Positions 1 to 6,491 of a stretch of 10,197 nucleotides of DNA are shown one piece after another. Made by a program: the position numbers and the translations under genes. The DNA comes from an uncultured Faecalibacterium sp. (lineage in GTDB: Bacteria > Bacillota > Clostridia > Oscillospirales > Ruminococcaceae): NCBI GenBank assembly GCA_902463235.1, contig CABQER010000030.1, positions 1 to 10,197 on the forward strand, read 5' to 3'. The number at the start of each line of letters is the position of its first letter. Position 1 is the first letter of the stretch. The notes below the pieces were generated by a model that saw only the letters and a list, made by a program, of their open reading frames with translations, did not search any database and had not been told where the DNA came from.

Positions 1-184
1 CCTCCACCTCTTTCACGTTGGGCGGCAGCTCATACACAAACTTTCCCCGGTCCTGCGCTTTGGCACCGATGACCCAGAGGGAGAACTCCTGCTGAGGCAT
101 AGCCTGAATATAAGCGTGCATCCATGTGGATACGCCGCCGTGGACATAGGGGTAAGACCCCTCCAGCACCAGACAGATGCGCAT
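1..184 (-). CDS. pelF: PelF glycosyltransferase, N-terminal part (runs off left edge)
   Basis: PelF is the cytosolic GT4-family glycosyltransferase that polymerises UDP-activated hexosamine in Pel polysaccharide synthesis. Only the first 61 residues are in the window. They begin MRICLVLEGSYPYVHGGVST, the typical PelF opening: a beta strand followed by the glycine-rich acceptor-side loop (GSYPYxxGGVS, residues 9-19) and a helix starting at W21. The segment continues with a second strand (FSLWVIGAKA) as expected for a GT-B fold. The start is set by the ATG at 184, preceded by AAGGGGG about 8 nt upstream, and lies 2 nt after the pelA stop codon, so translation is probably coupled. The rest of the gene, and probably pelG, lie beyond the left edge. 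The family call rests on the N-terminal motif and the gene order. Confidence 0.88.
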   Translation of the reverse strand, partial: MRICLVLEGSYPYVHGGVSTWMHAYIQAMPQQEFSLWVIGAKAQDRGKFVYELPPNVKEVE

Positions 185-186
185 GG

Positions 187-2049
187 TCACGCCCCCTTCT
201 TTTCAATGCGGACTGTGTCGGCATTGGCCTTGAGCAGATAAAGCTCTCCGGTCAGGCGGGTCAATTCGCCGCCCGTCACCTTGCCGGGAGTCCCCTCATT
301 GGCGCGGAAGAAAAGCCACGCTTCATCGGCAAAATTGCCAAGGTGAAGTATCCACGCGGTGTCGGTGCTGTCCAGAGTGACCGTCAGCTGTGCATACCGC
401 TGGATGGCAGCAGAGCACTCGGTGCCGGTCTGCCTGCGCAGATCCGGTGCTGCGGCACTGAGCCACTTGAGGTAATCTTTCAGACCGCCCTTATAGGTTT
501 CCCAGCCTTCTGCCGCGCCGCGGTCCACATCCAGCAGATCGTCCGGGTGCATAAAGTGGGTGCTGACGTAATGCATATTCAACTCGCTCATCGCGGCCAG
601 CCGCATATAGGTATCTCCCACCATACCGCCGGATACGATGCGGGGCTGCTCCACGACACCATCGCTGGCCACACCGAATTCCTGCACATAGGGCAGGGCT
701 GTGCTATCCGCAAAGTATGTGCTGGCAATGGTGCGGATCTGGGTCACCTTGCTGCCCAGCACCTTCCGCCCGGCAGCGGAAAGGATGTTGGAGGGCGGCA
801 CATAGACGCTGCCCTCGGTGTTGGGCAGCACGGTCTTCTGAAAATCGATCAGTTCGTTCATCGCTGCCACAATGGCATCCTCGCTGGGCCACTGACGGTA
901 GCTGTAAAGATCCTTGTAATCCGTATCGGGCAGCACCAGCGGCTGATGGTTGTAGCCGTGGAAGCCCACTTCCCCGCCCTGCTGCAGCAGCAGGCTGCCA
1001 TAGTATCGGAACTGCTGGGTGTCCGGCTGACGGACCGGCGTGCTTTGGGTATCGTCCTCATAGTTTTCGATCATGACACCGGTAAAACGGATAGAGTATT
1101 GCTGTGCAAGCTTTACGAGATCCGGCCACCAGACCTTGGAATAAAAGTCCGCTATGCTCATCCCGTAATCCCTGCGGATATAACTACCATCGCCGCCGGG
1201 CACCGGAGACGGAAAATCGTCCAGATAGAACACCGCGCTGTTGATCACCGGGTAGGCAGCGGCATCGCACAGAAGGCTGAAGGACGCTGCATAGATGCCG
1301 CGCATGATCTTATCGTAGATGCCGATGTTGTCCACCACCACCCTGCCGGCACCGGACTTTGTGCCCCACACCAGCGGAACGCCTTCGTCCCCCGTGCGGG
1401 CATAGACTGTGGCTTCCTCCCGGAGACTGACACTGAGAGAGGATTCAAATGGGTCACTGAACTCATACCGCTGCCCGCCGCCCAGCATAAACTCCTCTGT
1501 GGGAACGATGCTTTCTGCGGTCTTATACTCCCACGAAGAGGACAGGACGCCGAGTTTGGGCGAAATGGCATCAAAATACGTCGTTTTCTGGGGCGTCATG
1601 GCAAACAGGACGCTGCCGCCGTCCCGCACCCAGTTCATCAGGTCGATCAGGCGGCTGCCCAACGCATCCAGATCGCTCATGAGGACCACAACGGTTTTAT
1701 ACCGGTCAAACTCCGGGATCCCTTCAAGCGAGGTCGTGTGTACATCCACAGCCCGCGTGCTCACCTTCATATCCAGCAAGATCTGATCGAACTGCTCTTT
1801 TGCAAGGTCTGTACCATGCTGCCCGGAATCGTAGAGCAGCAGGCAGGTGACAGGCTGGCCGAACATGGCGGTCTGTGCAGGCTCGACCTCTGTCCGGGGG
1901 AGATAATTGAGCTTGAATTTCGCTGCTTTGTATTGAATGCCGCTGCGCTCCGCAAACAGGATAGCGGCCATCGCCACGAACACGGCCCAGATGATCAGCA
2001 GCTTTTGCCAGCGGAACGTCCGCAGCCGGGAAAGGATCTCCTTTATCAT
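187..2049 (-). CDS. pelA: PelA-type polysaccharide deacetylase, membrane anchored (DUF2194-like)
   Basis: 620 aa. Predicted extracytoplasmic deacetylase that removes acetyl groups from the Pel polymer. Residues 16-33 form one hydrophobic segment after a basic N-terminus (signal anchor). Residues about 65-265 look like a Rossmann/flavodoxin-like alpha-beta domain. The NodB-like deacetylase region follows, with FYLDDFPSP (D277, D278), GFHGYNH (H364 and H368, the HxxxH metal pair), VYVPPSN (416-421) and STHFMHPDD (H498, H501). Residues about 550-615 are a small beta-rich tail. Pseudomonas PelA has an extra N-terminal glycoside hydrolase; this protein lacks it, as in Gram-positive Pel clusters. 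The chosen ATG overlaps the pelE stop (ATGA) and has GGGGA 7 nt upstream. A longer frame reaching to 2190 would run inside pelE and is rejected. Activity is inferred from motifs; polymer identity comes from the neighbours. Confidence 0.85.
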   Translation of the reverse strand: MIKEILSRLRTFRWQKLLIIWAVFVAMAAILFAERSGIQYKAAKFKLNYLPRTEVEPAQTAMFGQPVTCLLLYDSGQHGTDLAKEQFDQILLDMKVSTRAVDVHTTSLEGIPEFDRYKTVVVLMSDLDALGSRLIDLMNWVRDGGSVLFAMTPQKTTYFDAISPKLGVLSSSWEYKTAESIVPTEEFMLGGGQRYEFSDPFESSLSVSLREEATVYARTGDEGVPLVWGTKSGAGRVVVDNIGIYDKIMRGIYAASFSLLCDAAAYPVINSAVFYLDDFPSPVPGGDGSYIRRDYGMSIADFYSKVWWPDLVKLAQQYSIRFTGVMIENYEDDTQSTPVRQPDTQQFRYYGSLLLQQGGEVGFHGYNHQPLVLPDTDYKDLYSYRQWPSEDAIVAAMNELIDFQKTVLPNTEGSVYVPPSNILSAAGRKVLGSKVTQIRTIASTYFADSTALPYVQEFGVASDGVVEQPRIVSGGMVGDTYMRLAAMSELNMHYVSTHFMHPDDLLDVDRGAAEGWETYKGGLKDYLKWLSAAAPDLRRQTGTECSAAIQRYAQLTVTLDSTDTAWILHLGNFADEAWLFFRANEGTPGKVTGGELTRLTGELYLLKANADTVRIEKKGA

Positions 2050-2960
2050 TGCTGTTTCCCCTGCCAGAACCGCACGATCTCGCGGCCCCTTGCGCTGAGG
2101 TAGACCTCCTTTTCCTCGATTTGACCCAGTGTTTTTTGGATAGCCTCCCCATCTCGCAGCGCTGCTGCCAGCCGCAGGCAGAGCACCCACGGTGCCTCGC
2201 GCTGGGGCCAGCGCGCCGTAAGCTCTTCCAGCGTTTTCTCTGCGCGGTCATACTCAGCAAGCCGGAGCTGCACCTCTGCCAGCCTGCATTCCAGCATGCA
2301 GCTGCGGCGTCCGTCAAGATCTTCCAGCCGCTTTTTCAGCAGCTGCTCCAGCTGATGGCGCTGGATCTCTGCGGCTCTGCCCTGTACGAAACCGTCTTTC
2401 AGGTAGCTTTCCAGATAATCGCAGTATTCTTCCAGCACGGCGGCATCGTCCGGGGCAGCGGCATAGCGCTGCTCCAGCTTCTGCAATTTCAGGTCCGCCT
2501 CCTTGGTGATCTGCGACAGCGCCGTGGAAGCGTAGTGTACCACTTCGCTGTCGTTGTCCATGCGGGCCTGCTGAAGCAGGTCATAATAGCCTGCGGGGTC
2601 ATCCGTCAGCACCGAGAGGATGAGCTTGCGTTTCTGCGCGGGACTGTCAACCAGCAGCGCTTCCTCCAGCGGAACGACCGTATCCTCGCCTTCGTCATCC
2701 GCCACAAGGATGCTTTTGTGTATTTCTTCGTTGATGTGCAGCTTTTCAAGTGTCTGTTCCCGCAGGCATCCGCCTGTAAGGCGGTTGGAAGTGTGGAGCA
2801 GCAGCACACACAGCGGCCCCCACAGCGGCACAAGAAGCATCACCGGGGCAAAATATCCCTCCACCTCCAGTACCCGGGTCCTGGCCAGCAGCCAGATCCC
2901 CCCGCATACGGCCAGATGTACTGCCAGCAGCACAAGACCAAGCCAGAACCCGTTATGCAT
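2046..2960 (-). CDS. pelE: PelE-like membrane-anchored TPR/helical-repeat protein
   Basis: 304 aa. PelE is an inner-membrane partner of PelD in the Pel synthase complex. Two hydrophobic segments lie at the N-terminus (about residues 4-26 and 37-57). A linker follows, then an all-helical cytoplasmic part. Residues 98-160 (PLEEALLVDSP, DDPAGYYDLLQQA, EVVHYASTALSQI) look like HEAT/TPR-type helices, and residues 160-300 hold charged helical pairs such as ECRLAEVQLRLAEYDRAEKT (224-243), typical of TPRs. Size, topology and position between pelD and pelA all match PelE (about 330 aa with two TM segments in Pseudomonas). The start ATG overlaps the 3' end of pelD by 8 nt and has GGAGG 6 nt upstream; the stop overlaps the pelA start. 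PelE is poorly conserved in sequence, so the call rests mainly on architecture and synteny. Confidence 0.8.
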   Translation of the reverse strand: MHNGFWLGLVLLAVHLAVCGGIWLLARTRVLEVEGYFAPVMLLVPLWGPLCVLLLHTSNRLTGGCLREQTLEKLHINEEIHKSILVADDEGEDTVVPLEEALLVDSPAQKRKLILSVLTDDPAGYYDLLQQARMDNDSEVVHYASTALSQITKEADLKLQKLEQRYAAAPDDAAVLEEYCDYLESYLKDGFVQGRAAEIQRHQLEQLLKKRLEDLDGRRSCMLECRLAEVQLRLAEYDRAEKTLEELTARWPQREAPWVLCLRLAAALRDGEAIQKTLGQIEEKEVYLSARGREIVRFWQGKQQ

Positions 2961-5073
2961 GCGATGCCTCCTGTTTTGCAGCGCTGATCAGCCGCAGCTG
3001 CTCATCCAGCGGCACTGCAGTGACATGAAGCCCTTTTTCACCCAGCCGCTGGGTCAGCAGCGGCAGATTTTCTTCATCGGTCTGATTCATCAGCAGGTAA
3101 ATGGCGTTGTTTGTTCCAACGCCTGCTGCATCGGTACTGCGGATGGAGCGCCTCACCCGGTCGTTGATTTCGGCCCGGTTTTTGAACGTTCCCGTCACCT
3201 GCAGCAGCAGATGATGGGCCATTTTGTCTTCCTGCAGGGTGCAGGCTGTAGCCAGCTGCTCCGCAAACACAGCCGGACGCAGCAGGCAGGTGCCGGGCAG
3301 ATACCAGTTTTCTCGCACAACGCTCTCGTACTCAAAGGCCCGCACCAGTGCTGTTTCCACCAGTCCGCAGAGGATGCGGAACAGATTCTGGTAATACAGG
3401 GTCATCTGCTCTTCGCTGGCAGTATGCAGCCCGATCAGTACCACAAGGCTGCCGTTCTGCCGCACGCCTGCGGCATACATCGGACGTCCGGGGAGGAAGC
3501 CGCGATTCACCCACAGCCCTTCCTGTTCGATGGCGCGGAGCACATCCAGCCACTGCTCCACCTCCAGCGAGTGCGCCGGCTCCGGCGTCATTCCGGCACT
3601 GGCAGCGGTAAGGCGGGCAAAGCCATGGTTCTTTTCCATCCGGTAGATGGTGAGACTGTGGTTTTCCAGCACGTCCTCCATCACCTGCACCGTCTTGCGG
3701 TAGATCTCCTGCGGCTGCAGCATATCCAGCTGCTGGGTCACAGCATAGATCTTGCCAAAGCTGTCCCGGCGGCCAAGAATCTGGCGGCGGAACATCTGTT
3801 TATCCTCCAACGTATCCTGATACAGTTTCCGGGTAAATTCAAGCCGCTTACACAGCAGCTTGTTTTCTTCCTGCACGAAACGGGCGGTCTCTGTATTACG
3901 CAGCTGCACATAGCCGCAGGACGCTCCCACCACAAAATATACAATGAACGCCAACCAGTTGGCAGGCGCATAAAACAGCAGCATCAGGGTGGTACCCTGC
4001 CGCAGATAGCCCGCTGCCAGAGAAACAGACGCCAGCACAGCAGACAGCACGCCTGCATTGAGGCCGTAGACCGTGCCGATCAGCACAACGAACATCAGCC
4101 GGAAATCGATCATCCGGAACTGCGCGTCCGTGCCTGTAATACGCACCAGCAGTTCCGTGGCCAGCCACGCGGCAGCGATCTCCGCAAGCCGCAGCAGGAG
4201 CGGGCTCCGGCGGATCTTATCCACCATTTTGCGTATAGAGCTTTTTTTCTCTGTCTTCCGGGCGCACCACGCATGATAGATCGCCGGAAGATCATCCAGA
4301 ATGCTGTACCGTTGGAACCAGCCGTACCTGCGGCGGACAGCATTATCTGCTGCGGGGTAGGTCTGGATCGTATCGGTTCCGTACAGCACCTTCAGCCCGG
4401 GCTGAAGCTTTTGCAGCACCTCACCCAGCTGCCCCTGTGTGCTCCCGAACACATCCGGCAGCGTAAATCGCTCCGGCTCCGGTGTCCATGTATCGAACAC
4501 CCGGGCAACGAGATCGGCCAGTTCTTCTGCACAGAGCGCCAGCAGCGGCTGCGCGGCCTGTTCCTCCATTTGAACCGTACCAGTAGGCATCTGTTCGAAT
4601 AGCCGCGCAAACTGATCTGCGCCGCTGGCCGAGACAGCATACAGGTAGGGCAGGCGGAACACCTTGACCTGAAGTTTGCTGGTTCTGGCGTAATGGAAGC
4701 AAAGTTCCTCCGCCGCATTGGCCAGCAGCGTTTTGCCGGAGGACGGCACAAATGCTGCCTCCGGCCCTGAGAGGTACAGCAGCTCCACCTCCCGCTCGCG
4801 GCAGGATTGCAGGACCCGGCGCAGGCGGTCCAGTTCACCCTCCTGATTCCCGTGCGGCAGAAGATATTCAGAAAAATAGACGACGCGGTCAAACTGATAG
4901 GTCTCTGCAAGCTGATCCAACAGCTGCCTGCTTTCCAGCGTCACCGTCTTGATCCGGGTGTCCGGCAGCGCCTTCCCTTTTGCGCGGGTAGTCAGCACAT
5001 GATCATCCGGGAATGCCGTCTCGATCCACTCCTGCGTCAGGAACGCTGTAAAACCTGTGAGTAAAATCTCCAT
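2953..5073 (-). CDS. pelD: PelD c-di-GMP receptor with fused N-terminal degenerate SDR domain
   Basis: 706 aa. PelD is the membrane c-di-GMP receptor that switches on Pel synthesis. Residues 1 to about 270 resemble an extended SDR/nucleotide-sugar epimerase, but the dinucleotide loop reads TGFTAFLT (6-13) where TGxxGFxG is expected, and no YxxxK pair is visible near the AAEEL helix (120-124). Four membrane segments span about 291-386. A coiled coil (about 392-430), a GAF-like domain (about 435-585) and a degenerate GGDEF domain (about 590-700) follow. There R645-S-T-D648 is an RxxD inhibitory site exactly five residues before TNNAI (654-658), which replaces GGDEF, so the domain should bind c-di-GMP but not make it. 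First gene of the pel operon; its ATG has only a weak SD. It overlaps pelE by 8 nt. PelD identity is well supported; the role of the SDR part is unknown. Confidence 0.87.
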   Translation of the reverse strand: MEILLTGFTAFLTQEWIETAFPDDHVLTTRAKGKALPDTRIKTVTLESRQLLDQLAETYQFDRVVYFSEYLLPHGNQEGELDRLRRVLQSCREREVELLYLSGPEAAFVPSSGKTLLANAAEELCFHYARTSKLQVKVFRLPYLYAVSASGADQFARLFEQMPTGTVQMEEQAAQPLLALCAEELADLVARVFDTWTPEPERFTLPDVFGSTQGQLGEVLQKLQPGLKVLYGTDTIQTYPAADNAVRRRYGWFQRYSILDDLPAIYHAWCARKTEKKSSIRKMVDKIRRSPLLLRLAEIAAAWLATELLVRITGTDAQFRMIDFRLMFVVLIGTVYGLNAGVLSAVLASVSLAAGYLRQGTTLMLLFYAPANWLAFIVYFVVGASCGYVQLRNTETARFVQEENKLLCKRLEFTRKLYQDTLEDKQMFRRQILGRRDSFGKIYAVTQQLDMLQPQEIYRKTVQVMEDVLENHSLTIYRMEKNHGFARLTAASAGMTPEPAHSLEVEQWLDVLRAIEQEGLWVNRGFLPGRPMYAAGVRQNGSLVVLIGLHTASEEQMTLYYQNLFRILCGLVETALVRAFEYESVVRENWYLPGTCLLRPAVFAEQLATACTLQEDKMAHHLLLQVTGTFKNRAEINDRVRRSIRSTDAAGVGTNNAIYLLMNQTDEENLPLLTQRLGEKGLHVTAVPLDEQLRLISAAKQEASHA

Positions 5074-5105
5074 TGCATGTACCGTTTCTGCCCGTCCGGC
5101 CTTTC

Positions 5106-5129
5106 TTCAAAGGTTCAAAAGTTCAAAGG
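5106..5129. repeat. Three tandem 8-bp repeats TTCAAARG in the pelD leader
   Basis: The plus strand reads TTCAAAGG, TTCAAAAG, TTCAAAGG back to back (5106-5113, 5114-5121, 5122-5129). On the transcribed strand this is CCTTTGAA, CTTTTGAA, CCTTTGAA. The block ends about 33 nt before the pelD start codon and would lie inside the 5' untranslated leader if the promoter at 5174-5202 is used. It may be a binding site for a regulator acting on DNA or RNA, or a slippage-prone simple repeat. Only the repeat itself is certain. Confidence 0.85.
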
Positions 5130-5169
5130 CTGGCGGTGCATATTTTTAAGAAAAACATCCTTTTATGCT

Positions 5170-5184
5170 AATGATAATATCATT
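5170..5184. promoter_or_regulatory. Perfect 7-1-7 dyad over the pel -10 box (candidate operator)
   Basis: AATGATA-A-TATCATT is a perfect inverted repeat with a one-base centre. It fully covers the candidate -10 hexamer at 5174-5179, so a bound repressor would block RNA polymerase. The 7-1-7 layout recalls Fur/PerR/Zur operators, but the bases do not match their consensus well. The palindrome is seen directly; operator function is inferred, and a chance AT-rich palindrome remains possible. Confidence 0.45.
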
Positions 5185-5202
5185 CTTCGCAAAAAATAAC
5201 AA
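5174..5202 (-). promoter_or_regulatory. Candidate sigma-A promoter of the pel operon
   Basis: Read leftward, TTGTTA (5202-5197, 4 of 6 matches to TTGACA) is followed by a 17-nt spacer and TATTAT (5179-5174, 5 of 6 matches to TATAAT). Transcription would start near 5167, giving a leader of about 94 nt before the pelD ATG. Spacing is optimal and the surrounding DNA is AT-rich. This is the better of the two candidates seen upstream of pelD. Confidence 0.6.
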
Positions 5203-5347
5203 TAGTTTTTCCTGATCCAGCCGCCCGTAAAACGCGCATTTTTTCCCGGAAGAAATTTGTGCGGCCTGTGCGGTCTGTGCTTGTACGCACCCGTACGGCG
5301 AGCCAGCGCATATCATAAACTGTGCGTTCCGAAAAATCAGTGTCTCT

Positions 5348-5356
5348 ATTATAGCA
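5348..5356 (-). promoter_or_regulatory. Second candidate leftward promoter (extended -10)
   Basis: Read leftward the bases are TGCTATAAT: a perfect TATAAT with the TGn extension. No good -35 box is found at 16-18 nt, which extended -10 promoters can tolerate. It lies about 40 nt past the terminator and about 275 nt upstream of pelD, so it would give a long leader that passes through the proximal promoter, dyad and repeats. It could be an alternative pel promoter or the start of a short leader RNA. Confidence 0.4.
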
Positions 5357-5393
5357 TATCAAACAACAGTAGAACAGCGGGCGTAGAGCATTC

Positions 5394-5438
5394 AAAAAAA
5401 TCAGGCAGCTGCTATTCTATAACAGCTGCCTGATTTTT
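5394..5438 (-). terminator. Rho-independent terminator of the transporter/deacylase operon
   Basis: A perfect 16-bp stem (5396-5411 paired with 5423-5438) encloses an 11-nt loop. The GC-rich core is TCAGGCAGCTG, and on the minus strand it ends in seven Ts (complement of 5394-5400). It lies about 120 nt after the stop codon of the deacylase gene and separates that operon from the pel promoters. The other side also ends in five Ts, so it could stop transcription in both directions. Confidence 0.92.
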
Positions 5439-5558
5439 ATCCCCGCTCTCTGCGAAATACCAGGATCTTGTCTACAGACATCCCCCATGCAGCCGCCGGA
5501 TCACCTTAAATGCGACCTCATGTTCTGAACCGCACCCTGTTTTTGTTTTTATGGAAAC

Positions 5559-6491
5559 TCATGCTGTTCCATATGCAACGAGCGGGTCACTTCTGCGAAC
5601 GCCCAGTGCCGTGGTCTCATACAAAACCCGCCCCGCAAACCGTGCACGGACTTCGCAGCTCTGCGTTCCATCGGAGCTTTTCCACCTGCCCAGCAGTTCA
5701 TCTTTTAATACTTCCTGCCCGGCGCGGACTTCCGGGAACCAGTACCCATCCGCCGGTGCTTCTTCGTAGACGGCTTTTGCGATCTCTGTTTGCAAAACGG
5801 CATCGAACTCTCCTTTTCTTATTCCCAGATGGTCCATCAGACGGAGTACATCCTCGCGATCTGCATCCACCTCTTCGGAAGTCCAGCGGCCATTTCCGCC
5901 TCGCTCCAACAGCAAAGCCGGGATCCCTTTTTGTGCCGCCCAGCTGTACGCTCCATTTCGGGTCGTTGAACAGACCCGCATGGAAACCGAAAGAGCCTGT
6001 GCCGCCCTGCGGGTCTCCCGCTCCACTGTTTGCCCGGCTCCACAGGGAAAGAATACCAACGGGGCCAGTTCTTCATTCCAGTCTCCGCCGTGAAGGTCCA
6101 GAAGAAAATCCGCCTCCGGGTAAAGGAGTTTTTCGATTGTCCATGCCATCCGCTGGGTTTCCGTTCCGTCCGCCTTACCGGGAAATTCCCGGTTCAGGTT
6201 CCTGCCATCTGCCGGATTCAGTTGTTTTACCCCTGCAAAAAAACCTTTGGAATTGACCAGCGGCAGCAAAATGACCTGTCCATAGAGAGTAGCACAGTCC
6301 AGAGTTTTCACTAATTTTTGCAGAGCCAGAATGCCGACGTACTCACAGCCATGCACCCCAGCTGTGACCACCAGCGTCTTTCCGGGGTGCGCCCCGCACA
6401 GCAGCCACGCTTCCAGCGGTTCACCGCCGGGAACAGGCAGTTTTACCTGCCGTTTTTCGCCGGGGGCGATCTCAAAGCCGCACAGCGTCAT
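5559..6491 (-). CDS. M14-type zinc deacylase (succinylglutamate desuccinylase/aspartoacylase family)
   Basis: 310 aa, probably cytosolic (no signal peptide). The family hydrolyses amide bonds of N-acyl amino acids or small peptides with one zinc ion. The zinc motif HxxE is seen as GVHGCE (H47, E50), the substrate-binding segment as DGRNLNREFPG (95-105, with N100/R101), the third zinc ligand as LDLHGGD (H134), and a likely general-base glutamate in LLLERGG (E196). The C-terminal part, about 225-310, is a beta-rich domain with VRAGQEV and FAGRVLY, as in other AstE/AspA-like enzymes. The start ATG overlaps the nikE stop (ATGA) and has GGAGG 7 nt upstream, so it is the last gene of the importer operon. 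It may process the imported ligand. The exact substrate cannot be told from sequence, so no symbol is given. Confidence 0.85.
   Translation of the reverse strand: MTLCGFEIAPGEKRQVKLPVPGGEPLEAWLLCGAHPGKTLVVTAGVHGCEYVGILALQKLVKTLDCATLYGQVILLPLVNSKGFFAGVKQLNPADGRNLNREFPGKADGTETQRMAWTIEKLLYPEADFLLDLHGGDWNEELAPLVFFPCGAGQTVERETRRAAQALSVSMRVCSTTRNGAYSWAAQKGIPALLLERGGNGRWTSEEVDADREDVLRLMDHLGIRKGEFDAVLQTEIAKAVYEEAPADGYWFPEVRAGQEVLKDELLGRWKSSDGTQSCEVRARFAGRVLYETTALGVRRSDPLVAYGTA

Larger units (their letters stand above)
5074..5558. other. 485-bp gene-free region between the nik-type and pel operons
   Basis: No convincing gene lies here on either strand. The part from 5439 to 5558 is the 3' untranslated tail of the transporter operon, and nothing further was recognised in it. 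The part from 5394 to 5438 is a strong terminator. The part from 5074 to 5393 is more AT-rich than the flanking genes and holds the candidate pel promoters, a dyad and tandem 8-mers listed separately. An imperfect 9-mer repeat, TGTGCGGCC then TGTGCGGTC, sits at 5258-5275 with no clear role. No tRNA and no known riboswitch consensus was seen. Confidence 0.75.

Noticed and set aside
124..2103. Long open frame on the plus strand, about 659 codons
   Set aside because: It is the mirror of pelA in high-GC DNA. Its protein has no recognisable motif, is rich in His/Arg/Gln, and has no SD, while the minus-strand gene has deacetylase motifs and coupled starts.
2620..4602. Long open frame on the plus strand, about 660 codons, opposite pelE/pelD
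   Set aside because: Shadow of the real genes: low-complexity His/Gln-rich product, no domain, and the opposite strand encodes clear PelD/PelE features.
5074..5345. c-di-GMP riboswitch in the pelD leader
   Set aside because: Considered because PelD binds c-di-GMP, but the conserved GEMM-type core motifs were not found by eye; only short stems such as ACGCAC/GTGCGT (5285-5290 and 5322-5327) are present.
5180..5395. Minus-strand frame of 71 codons in the intergenic region
   Set aside because: It begins with TTG inside the terminator stem region, has no SD, and covers both candidate pel promoters.
5417..5488. Minus-strand mini-frame of 23 codons after the deacylase gene
   Set aside because: It runs into the terminator stem, has only a distant poor SD, and shows no recognisable sequence.
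5510..6256. Plus-strand open frame of about 248 codons opposite the deacylase gene
   Set aside because: Pro/Arg/Ser-rich product with no family features; the minus strand carries all zinc-site motifs of an M14 deacylase.
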